Source: an uncultured Flavobacteriia bacterium
Lineage (GTDB): Bacteria > Bacteroidota > Bacteroidia > Flavobacteriales_D > Crocinitomicaceae
Assembly (NCBI GenBank): GCA_903930085.1
Contig: CAIYXD010000244.1
Coordinates: forward strand, 1 to 8,865
DNA: 8,865 nucleotides
Direction of reading: 5' to 3'
The translations under genes and the position numbers were made by a program. Below are positions 1-5,373 of this stretch, in pieces. Below the pieces are notes generated by a model, which was not told the DNA's origin, did no database searches, and worked only from the letters and a program-made list of their open reading frames with translations. Each line of letters starts with the position of its first letter. The first letter of the stretch is position 1.

Positions 1-610
1 CCTTAACGATTTTGTCAAAGGCCTGAATCATACCAATTACAGTTCCCAAGAAACCAAGCATTGGAGAAAGTGCAATAAATAAAGAAATCCAAGAAAGTCC
101 TTTTTCTAAAAGTCCCATTTGAACACCACCATAAGAAACTACTGATTTTTCAACCATATCGATTCCTTCTGGGGAACGGTCAATTCCTTGGTAGAAAATA
201 GAAGCAATTGGTCCACGTGTATTGCGACAAATATCTTTCGCCGCTTCAATACCACCACTTTTCAAAGCAGCTTCCACATCGTTCAAAAACTTCTTAGTGT
301 TAATTGTTGCAAGATTCAAGTAAACAACTCTTTCAATTGAAAGTGCCATACCGATAATCATACAAATTAATACTGGTGTCATCCAAAATGGATCTCCCTC
401 AATATACTTTTGTTTCAACGTTTGAACGAAATCCAACTCAGGAGCTTCAGCTTCTTCCGTAGCTTCTGGACTTGTTACACCTTCTTTTGCAGCTGCAGCA
501 ACATCTTTTGCTGGCTGGTTTTCAACTGTTGATGAATCAGCCAAAGATACATTTGCAAAACCAAATGTCATCACTGCTGCAATAGCTAAAGAACTAATTA
601 CTTTTTTCAT
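1..610 (-). CDS. exbB: MotA/TolQ/ExbB-family proton channel protein, 3' end beyond the window
   Basis: Inner-membrane proton channel subunit that, with ExbD, uses the proton gradient to energise TonB-dependent outer-membrane transport. I translated 203 codons by hand from the ATG at 610-608; the frame stays open to the left edge, so the C-terminal part is missing. Residues 1-24 look like a signal peptide (MKK, hydrophobic run, ending VSLA). An Ala/Glu-rich linker follows to about residue 59. TM1 spans about 77-97. A cytoplasmic stretch contains RNTRGPIASIFYQGIDRS (130-147). TM2 begins near 172 and carries the family signature PMLGFLGTVIGM (183-194), including the conserved pore Thr190. A cleavable-looking N terminus is, from memory, common in Bacteroidota ExbB proteins. 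ExbB rather than MotA or TolQ is inferred from this architecture; exbD would be expected just beyond the left edge. Confidence 0.88.
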   Translation of the reverse strand, partial: MKKVISSLAIAAVMTFGFANVSLADSSTVENQPAKDVAAAAKEGVTSPEATEEAEAPELDFVQTLKQKYIEGDPFWMTPVLICMIIGMALSIERVVYLNLATINTKKFLNDVEAALKSGGIEAAKDICRNTRGPIASIFYQGIDRSPEGIDMVEKSVVSYGGVQMGLLEKGLSWISLFIALSPMLGFLGTVIGMIQAFDKIVK

Positions 611-657
611 GTTCACAAAGATTAATTTTAATCGTATTCTTAAGTTTAAATTTAAGC

Positions 658-665
658 CAAAAATA
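658..665 (-). promoter_or_regulatory. Candidate -7 promoter element for exbB
   Basis: Read on the minus strand this is TATTTTTG, an exact match to the Bacteroidota -7 consensus TAnnTTTG. It would place the transcript start near 651-653 and give a leader of about 40 nt before the exbB ATG. No clear TTTG -33 box lies at the usual 19-21 nt spacing, and the region is very AT-rich, so a chance match is possible. Confidence 0.35.
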
Positions 666-719
666 ATAAAATATAATTCACTAATAAATAAAAAGACAAA
701 TTCATAAAATATAATTTAC
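666..719. repeat. Pair of 16-bp direct repeats between tRNA-Ser and exbB
   Basis: On the minus strand GTAAATTATATTTTAT (719-704) recurs as GTGAATTATATTTTAT (681-666), 15 of 16 bases identical with starts 38 bp apart. The exbB-proximal copy directly abuts the candidate -7 element. Tandem sites immediately upstream of a promoter could be binding sites for a regulator, but both copies are almost pure A/T and no regulator is identified. Confidence 0.35.
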
Positions 720-729
720 TTTTTATTTG

Positions 730-817
730 CGGAGAGGGCGGGATTCGAACCCGCGATACACTTTTGGCGTATACACACTTTCCAGGCGTGCTCCTTCAAC
801 CACTCGGACACCTCTCC
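730..817 (-). tRNA. tRNA-Ser, anticodon GGA
   Basis: Complete 88-nt class II tRNA. The acceptor stem GGAGAGG (817-811) pairs with CCTCTCC (737-731), followed by discriminator G at 730, typical of serine tRNAs. The anticodon stem CACGC/GTGTG closes loop CTGGAAA, placing anticodon GGA at 783-781 (reads UCC/UCU). The long variable arm forms a 6-bp stem ATACGC/GTGTAT around CAAAA, as expected for tRNA-Ser. The T arm is GCGGG-TTCGAAT-CCCGC. The 3' CCA is not encoded (the next bases are CAA), so it must be added after transcription. It lies between ansA and exbB on the same strand. Confidence 0.96.
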
Positions 818-823
818 AATCGT

Positions 824-886
824 ATAGTTTAATCTGTAACTAGATTTTTCTAGCTCGGATTTCTATTTTTTTCAATGTTAAACTAT
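824..886. repeat. Nested inverted repeats just upstream of tRNA-Ser
   Basis: ATAGTTTAA at 824-832 and TTAAACTAT at 878-886 form a perfect 9-bp inverted repeat. Enclosed in it is a second palindrome, CTAGA-TTTT-TCTAG (840-853). The outer arm ends only 6 nt before the tRNA 5' end, so on the minus strand the arrangement could fold as a structured 5' leader of the tRNA precursor. A further hairpin, TTTCTC/GAGAAA (about 887-908), lies closer to ansA without an adjacent T tract. No protein-coding signal is evident in 818-975. A near-match to a -7 box (TAACATTG, 880-873) is too weak to call. Confidence 0.4.
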
Positions 887-975
887 TTCTCAAACGTTTT
901 CGAGAAACTTGTACTATACCTTTTATCTAACGGGGAGCTAAAGTACTAAAATTTCTATACGTAGCACTCTGTTAA

Positions 976-2028
976 TTATTTCTTAACACTACGTTCCAAT
1001 TCTGTTATTTCTCCACATAAGTTCATTTGTAGCAATTCAGAAATACTATCCGTGTTTGTTTCTGTGCCCAAAAGATACATTAGTTTCGTGATTGCAGCCT
1101 CTGTCGTAATGTCATTTCCACTTATTACGCCTACTTCACTAAAAAAGGAACTTGTCTCGTATTTTCCCTGATTCACAGAGCCAGAGCTACATTGTGTTGT
1201 ATTCAAAACAATTCCACCTTCCTTGATATAAGCACGAATGAAATTTCTAAATTCAAAATTGCCCGGTGCGTTTCCGGATCCGAAAGTTTCTAAAACGATT
1301 GCCTTGGTTGACTTGATGTCAAATAAACTTGCATAAATTTGAGCACTAAATCCAGGGAATATTTTTAATAATCCAACCTGATTGCTTAAGGTTCCTGAAA
1401 ACTTTAACTCCGTCAGTTGCGTTCGAAACAACTTAGGGTAATTGTATTCTATCGTAACTCCCGCTTTTGCCAATTCTGCATAATTTGGAGATGCAAATGC
1501 TTCAAACTGATTAGCAGATATTTTGGAAGATCTATTCCCTCTGTATAAGGAATATTCAAAATAAACAGCAACTTCTTGCACTATGGCCTGTCCATCTTCC
1601 GAGGTGTCTGCCGCGATTTCAATTGCAGTTATCAAATTTTCCTTTCCGTCCGTTCGAATTGTTCCTATTGGAAGTTGCGAACCAGTAAAGATGATTGGTT
1701 TGCGCAATCCTTGTAGCATAAAACTCAGTGCAGAAGCGGAAAACGCCATCGTGTCTGATCCATGTAAAATCACAAATCCGTCATACTTTTCATAATTATC
1801 AAAGACCGTTTGCGCCATTTGAATCCAACCATTTGGACTCATGTCCGAAGAGTCAATCGGCTCCTCAAAACTTATTGTTGTAATAGCAACATACAAACGA
1901 TTGATTTCTGGAACATGTTTGTATAAATGTTTAAAATCAAAACTTTTCAGTTGACCGGACTTAGGATCTTTTATCATCCCAATCGTGCCGCCTGTGTATA
2001 TTATTAGTACGTTTGGTTTTCTTTTCAT
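976..2028 (-). CDS. ansA: Type I L-asparaginase
   Basis: Hydrolyses L-asparagine to aspartate and ammonia; the lack of a signal peptide and the type I pattern point to a cytoplasmic enzyme. I take the ATG at 2028 (350 aa); the codon just before it is an in-frame TTG (2031) that could also start but is less likely. With ATG numbering, the first catalytic site is YTGGTIGM with nucleophile Thr15. DSSDM (59-63) supplies the substrate-binding Asp59/Ser60. The second site is HGSDTM (89-94), with Ser91 where the E. coli enzyme has Thr91, then Asp92. The catalytic Lys is 169, in the stretch before the conserved FASPN. LNTTQCSSG and the TEAAITK block near the C terminus also match AnsA. Length is close to the family norm of about 340. 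It is the last gene of the galE-led run, about 50 nt after tatD. Confidence 0.95.
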   Translation of the reverse strand: MKRKPNVLIIYTGGTIGMIKDPKSGQLKSFDFKHLYKHVPEINRLYVAITTISFEEPIDSSDMSPNGWIQMAQTVFDNYEKYDGFVILHGSDTMAFSASALSFMLQGLRKPIIFTGSQLPIGTIRTDGKENLITAIEIAADTSEDGQAIVQEVAVYFEYSLYRGNRSSKISANQFEAFASPNYAELAKAGVTIEYNYPKLFRTQLTELKFSGTLSNQVGLLKIFPGFSAQIYASLFDIKSTKAIVLETFGSGNAPGNFEFRNFIRAYIKEGGIVLNTTQCSSGSVNQGKYETSSFFSEVGVISGNDITTEAAITKLMYLLGTETNTDSISELLQMNLCGEITELERSVKK

Positions 2029-2080
2029 CAATAATAAGAAAGTTTTTTATTCGTTTAACGCCGCCGAATCACTTGTTGAT

Positions 2081-2878
2081 TCAGATGTGCGTTTCATTTA
2101 GTAAACGATTCAACTGAAAAATCTTCAAAGCGTTTTTAGAGGTTGTTTCTGCAATTTCTTTCACTGTTGTCTCTTTTACATCTGCTAACTTTTCTGCCAC
2201 ATGCAGCAAAAAAGAACTTTCGTTTCTTTTTCCTCTATGGGGTATTGGCGGCAAATAAGGTGAATCGGTTTCCAAAATTAACATTTCCAATGAAACGTCT
2301 TTCAATACAGAAACTAGTTCGGAATTTTTGTAGGTTAAAACACCGCCTATACCAAGCATAAAACCACCGTAATTCTCAATTTTTCGTGCTTGTTCCAATG
2401 TTCCAGTGAAACAATGAAAAACACCCGTCAAGGTAGCATCGTTTAATTCATCTAAAATGGTGAAAATCTCATCAAATGCTTCCCTCGCATGAATTACTAT
2501 CGGCAAATTTAACTGTTTAGCCCATTCTACTTGTCTTCGGAACACAATGGCCTGTTCGAGTAAAAATGTTTTATCCCAATATAAATCCATTCCGATTTCT
2601 CCAACTGCACAATTTTTTCGGGTGAACAGATTCTTTTCAATAATTTTCAGATTTTCTTCCCAATGCTCGTTTACCGAACCCGGATGCAAACCCATCATTG
2701 GAAAACAATTGGAAGGAAATTGTTCACAAAGCGCATACATTGGTTCAATAGAATCTAAGTCTATGTTGGGAAGCAATAACTTTTCCACACCGGATTTAAT
2801 TGCTCTTTCAACCGTTTCTGTTCTATCTTCATCAAATGAAGGGGAAAATAAATGGGTATGTGTGTCAATAAACTGCAT
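2081..2878 (-). CDS. TatD-family metal-dependent hydrolase / DNase
   Basis: Member of the TatD amidohydrolase-like superfamily (TIM barrel), whose members act as Mg-dependent 3'-5' DNases or exonucleases. 265 aa, a normal family length. Metal-ligand motifs are all present: DTHTH (His7, His9), AVGEIGMD (Glu94), VIHARE (His130), VFHCFTG (His155) and LETDSPYL (Asp205). The signature RGKRNE follows at 215-220; the residues after it are Ser-Ser where family members usually have Pro. The ATG at 2878 is 2 nt after the stop of the beta-barrel gene, indicating co-transcription. A short hairpin GAATCA/TGATTC (2066-2082) overlaps the stop codon but lacks a T tract, so transcription probably continues into ansA. 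Bacteria often carry several TatD paralogues; this one cannot be assigned to TatD, YcfH or YjjV from sequence alone. Confidence 0.93.
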   Translation of the reverse strand: MQFIDTHTHLFSPSFDEDRTETVERAIKSGVEKLLLPNIDLDSIEPMYALCEQFPSNCFPMMGLHPGSVNEHWEENLKIIEKNLFTRKNCAVGEIGMDLYWDKTFLLEQAIVFRRQVEWAKQLNLPIVIHAREAFDEIFTILDELNDATLTGVFHCFTGTLEQARKIENYGGFMLGIGGVLTYKNSELVSVLKDVSLEMLILETDSPYLPPIPHRGKRNESSFLLHVAEKLADVKETTVKEIAETTSKNALKIFQLNRLLNETHI

Positions 2879-2880
2879 GC

Positions 2881-3627
2881 TTAAAACAAAGAAATAGAAA
2901 TTCCCAACTGCAGTAAATTCAATTGCGTACTGGCCCGATTGGAAAATAAAGTGTTTAAATTATAAGAGCCATAAATTGCCCAGTTTCTAATACCAAGGCG
3001 CATATGTGCGGAATAAATCCAAGGATTTATATCCGCAAAAGAATAATCCTTCGCGACATACTTTCCATTTTTATCCTCTGAAATTACCTTAGAATAAATG
3101 TTTGCCTGGTACCCAATTTTTCCGCCAACATGAAATTTAATATGCTTCCAAGCTTTTGTTCTGAATCGAAATTCCAAGGGGATAGAAAATGAATTTCCGA
3201 TTAAAAATCGTGTTTCAGGGGCAAAAGTTTGAATTTCAGAATGCGTTGTATAGGTATAACTTGAATCCGGCGCAAATAAATGACCTGTTGTTTCGACTCT
3301 AAATAAAGAATGTGTCAATCCAGTTCCAAAAGAAATCGTGTTTCCGCTTGAAATTGGAAATTCACGGATAAAACTAGTATTGATTCCTATAGAATTCCAT
3401 TTGTTTTTGAAAACTTTCAGATCACCACTAAAAGTAGAATAAGTGAGATCAAAAATTAACCGATCGTATTTTCTAACCTTTTCAAGTTTAGCTGGTCTTA
3501 ATCCGGTGTAAAACCACATTGCGCCAGGTTTGAATCGAGAAATATGCGCTGATTCTTCGCTTTTTTGCTGCCCGATTGAATTAATCGAAGTTAGCAGTGC
3601 TAGAAATAAGAAAACATTCTTAAACAT
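2881..3627 (-). CDS. Secreted outer-membrane beta-barrel-like protein of unknown function
   Basis: I do not recognise a named family. I chose the ATG at 3627 (248 aa) because it opens directly with a signal peptide, MFKNVFLFLALLTSINSIG followed by QQ; an in-frame ATG at 3660 would add 11 polar residues before it. The mature protein shows alternating polar/aromatic stretches typical of amphipathic strands (for example FDLTYSTFSGDLKVF, IGINTSFIREF, WAIYGSYNLN) and ends in LQLGISISLF with a terminal Phe, the usual outer-membrane barrel C-terminal signal. Size suits an 8-10 strand barrel, resembling the broad PorT-like/outer-membrane-beta-barrel group of Bacteroidota. Its start overlaps the galE stop by 8 nt (ATGTTTAA) and its stop is 2 nt before tatD, so it is likely translationally coupled. 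Confidence 0.75.
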   Translation of the reverse strand: MFKNVFLFLALLTSINSIGQQKSEESAHISRFKPGAMWFYTGLRPAKLEKVRKYDRLIFDLTYSTFSGDLKVFKNKWNSIGINTSFIREFPISSGNTISFGTGLTHSLFRVETTGHLFAPDSSYTYTTHSEIQTFAPETRFLIGNSFSIPLEFRFRTKAWKHIKFHVGGKIGYQANIYSKVISEDKNGKYVAKDYSFADINPWIYSAHMRLGIRNWAIYGSYNLNTLFSNRASTQLNLLQLGISISLF

Positions 3628-4651
3628 ATTCCACCAATTTTTTTTCCCATTCCCATGCATGAATCACAGCATCTTCAATGGAGTAAATTGGTTGCCAATT
3701 TAGTAAATTAGTCGATTTTTCTGCATTTGCGTATATTTCAACGACATCACCGTCTCTTCGTTCACCAAATTTCCACGACAAGTTGACACCCGTTTTTTCT
3801 TCAAAAATCGTGATAACCTCTAAAATACTTGTACCTTTTCCTGTTCCGATATTGAAAGCTTCCAAACAAGGCTCGTTGTTTTTAAACAAATAGGCAAGTG
3901 CTTTGACGTGTGCACTTGCTAAATCGCAAACATGAATATAATCGCGTATACATGTTCCGTCCGGCGTTGGGTAATCGTTTCCGAAAATAGTCAAATGGTC
4001 GTGTTTTCCAATGGCAGTTTGTGTAACGAATGGCAACAAATTATTTGGTTTCCCCAAAGGATATTCTCCAATCCAAGCAGAAGGATGCGCACCAACAGGA
4101 TTGAAATACCGCAAATTGATTACTTTAAAATTTGGATTGCTATTTTGCACATCTTTCAAAATACTTTCGCCAATCAATTTTGTATTGCCGTATGGAGAAT
4201 TAGGCGCGCTTTTTGGTGTGTCTTCCGTAACTTCTTTTAAACCTTCAGGTTCCCCGTAAACAGTGCATGAAGAAGAAAAAACAAAATTATTTACTTCGTA
4301 TTTTAACGCCAATTCGCAAATTGTTGTCAATCCACCGATATTATTGCTGTAATATTTCAATGGGTTTGCAACGGATTCTCCTACAGCCTTATACGCTGCA
4401 AAATGAATAATTCCTTTGAAATTATATTTCTGGAAAATTTCTTCCATGGCCCTATAATTACACACATCTAGTTCATGAATAATCGGAACGTCGCCAAGAA
4501 TTTCACCTAGTCCGCGTAGAACGAATTTGTTCGAGTTTCTAAAATCGTCCACTACAATTGGCGTATAACCGGCGCTAATTAATTCCACAACAGTATGTGA
4601 GCCAATATATCCAGCGCCCCCAGTTATTAAAATATGGTTGTCTTTTTGCAT
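3620..4651 (-). CDS. galE: UDP-glucose 4-epimerase
   Basis: Interconverts UDP-glucose and UDP-galactose with bound NAD in the cytoplasm, supplying galactose for the Leloir pathway and for surface polysaccharides. It is a short-chain dehydrogenase (extended SDR). From the ATG at 4651 (343 aa) the protein begins MQKDNHILITGGAGYIGSH, with the NAD-binding GGAGYIG at 11-17. The catalytic triad is Ser128 (in SSSCTVYG), Tyr154 and Lys158 (SPYGNTK, YxxxK). LRYFNPVGAHPS, the loop around DYPTPDGTCIRDYIHVCDLA and FNIGTGKGTS are GalE hallmarks. An in-frame ATG at 4669 would add 6 residues; I prefer 4651 because a promoter-like TACCTTTG lies between the two. It heads the galE-barrel-tatD-ansA run. Confidence 0.95.
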   Translation of the reverse strand: MQKDNHILITGGAGYIGSHTVVELISAGYTPIVVDDFRNSNKFVLRGLGEILGDVPIIHELDVCNYRAMEEIFQKYNFKGIIHFAAYKAVGESVANPLKYYSNNIGGLTTICELALKYEVNNFVFSSSCTVYGEPEGLKEVTEDTPKSAPNSPYGNTKLIGESILKDVQNSNPNFKVINLRYFNPVGAHPSAWIGEYPLGKPNNLLPFVTQTAIGKHDHLTIFGNDYPTPDGTCIRDYIHVCDLASAHVKALAYLFKNNEPCLEAFNIGTGKGTSILEVITIFEEKTGVNLSWKFGERRDGDVVEIYANAEKSTNLLNWQPIYSIEDAVIHAWEWEKKLVEYV

Positions 4652-4657
4652 CTGTTT

Positions 4658-4665
4658 CAAAGGTA
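4658..4665 (-). promoter_or_regulatory. Candidate -7 promoter element for galE
   Basis: The minus-strand sequence TACCTTTG matches the Bacteroidota -7 consensus TAnnTTTG exactly and is identical to the element in front of the MBL gene at 8161. Only 6 nt (AAACAG) separate it from the ATG at 4651, so the transcript would start at or within a couple of bases of the start codon. No clear -33 TTTG is seen at the expected distance. Confidence 0.4.
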
Positions 4666-4690
4666 ACATAAAATGAATTAATTTTACTTC

Positions 4691-4885
4691 ATGGAAATTG
4701 AAAACACCATTAATTTGAAGCGATTTATACCAAAAAAAGCCAGTAGGTTTTATTTGATAAAAATAATTCTATATGTAAGTTTTTTAGTTGCACTTGGGAC
4801 TATTCTCCAATACCAATTGGGAAAAATAGCACCTAAAGCGCCTGTAGCGAAAGAAATTAAAGGTGTGGAGATTGATCTGCACTAA
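4691..4885 (+). CDS. Small single-span membrane protein, function unknown
   Basis: 64 aa. A basic N-terminal stretch (LKRFIPKKASR, about 9-19) precedes one hydrophobic helix of roughly residues 22-40 (LIKIILYVSFLVALGTILQ), then a short Lys/Ala/Pro-rich tail ending GVEIDLH. Positive charges before the helix suggest the N terminus is cytoplasmic with a short C-terminal part outside. The ATG at 4691 is the only possible ATG start: a TAA lies in frame at 4679-4681. It is divergent from galE, with under 40 bp between the starts, and 30 bp upstream of the DUF2141 gene on the same strand. It has no obvious ribosome binding site. Reality of the gene rests on its protein-like composition, its position and the lack of any opposing gene; the family is not recognised. 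Confidence 0.6.
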   Translation: MEIENTINLKRFIPKKASRFYLIKIILYVSFLVALGTILQYQLGKIAPKAPVAKEIKGVEIDLH

Positions 4886-4915
4886 ACAAAATCACTAAAA
4901 TCGCGTTTCAATAAT

Positions 4916-5338
4916 ATGAAAAACATTCTTCCATTAATCTTTTGTGCATTTTTATTCCTTGGTGCTGAACGCTCGGGTAAATTGAATTTAACCGTTTCCA
5001 TTTCCGGTTTCCCATCCGATGCGGGTAAAGCATATATTGGTTTATTTCGCAAAGGGGATAAATTCCCTGAAATGTCTGGTCAATTCATCGGTAAAATTAT
5101 TCCGATTGAAAATAAAAAGGCAGAAATATCTTTCAATAATCTTTCCGAAAACTCCTACGCTATTGCTGTATTTCACGATAAAAATAAAAATGGAAAACTG
5201 GACAAAAACATTCTTGGTATCCCTACCGAAAACTATGGTTTTTCCAATAATGCAAGAGAGACATTCAGCGCTCCATCGTTTGAAAGTGCTGCTGTAAAAC
5301 TAGACCAATCAAAAAGCATTTCTATTTATATAAAGTAA
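4916..5338 (+). CDS. DUF2141 domain-containing secreted protein
   Basis: 140 aa. The N terminus MKNILPLIFCAFLFLGA is a signal peptide, so the protein is exported; whether it stays periplasmic or reaches the surface is unknown. The rest matches the DUF2141 family, best seen in YAIAVFHDKNKNGKLDKN (81-98) followed by LGIPTENYGFSNN (100-112). The loop DKNKNGKLD (88-96) resembles a DxNxNGxLD calcium-binding loop, an inference from pattern only. The fold is probably a small beta sandwich. Function of the family is not established. It follows the small membrane protein by 30 nt and is likely co-transcribed with it. Its 3' end converges on ppk1, with 35 nt between stop codons. Confidence 0.88.
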   Translation: MKNILPLIFCAFLFLGAERSGKLNLTVSISGFPSDAGKAYIGLFRKGDKFPEMSGQFIGKIIPIENKKAEISFNNLSENSYAIAVFHDKNKNGKLDKNILGIPTENYGFSNNARETFSAPSFESAAVKLDQSKSISIYIK

Positions 5339-5373
5339 AAACGAGAAATTTTACGACATAAAACGCACGTAAA

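Noticed and set aside
873..880. TAACATTG on the minus strand as a -7 box for the tRNA-Ser gene.
   Set aside because: One mismatch to the consensus, no -33 box, and it lies inside one arm of the inverted repeat; not distinguishable from chance.
1583..1795. Open frames on the strand opposite ansA, tatD, galE, ppk1 and the MBL gene (for example 1583-1795, 2547-2897, 3932-4240, 7021-7311, 8322-8525).
   Set aside because: They lie wholly or almost wholly inside well-supported genes, have no recognisable domains and have compositions expected of antisense shadows.
2063..2083. Hairpin GAATCA/TGATTC overlapping the tatD stop codon, considered as a terminator before ansA.
   Set aside because: Short stem without a following T tract on the minus strand; the next gene begins within 50 nt, so read-through is more likely.
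5019..5297. Alternative frame within the DUF2141 gene.
   Set aside because: Same strand but out of frame with a clear signal-peptide/DUF2141 reading; its product shows no protein-like features.
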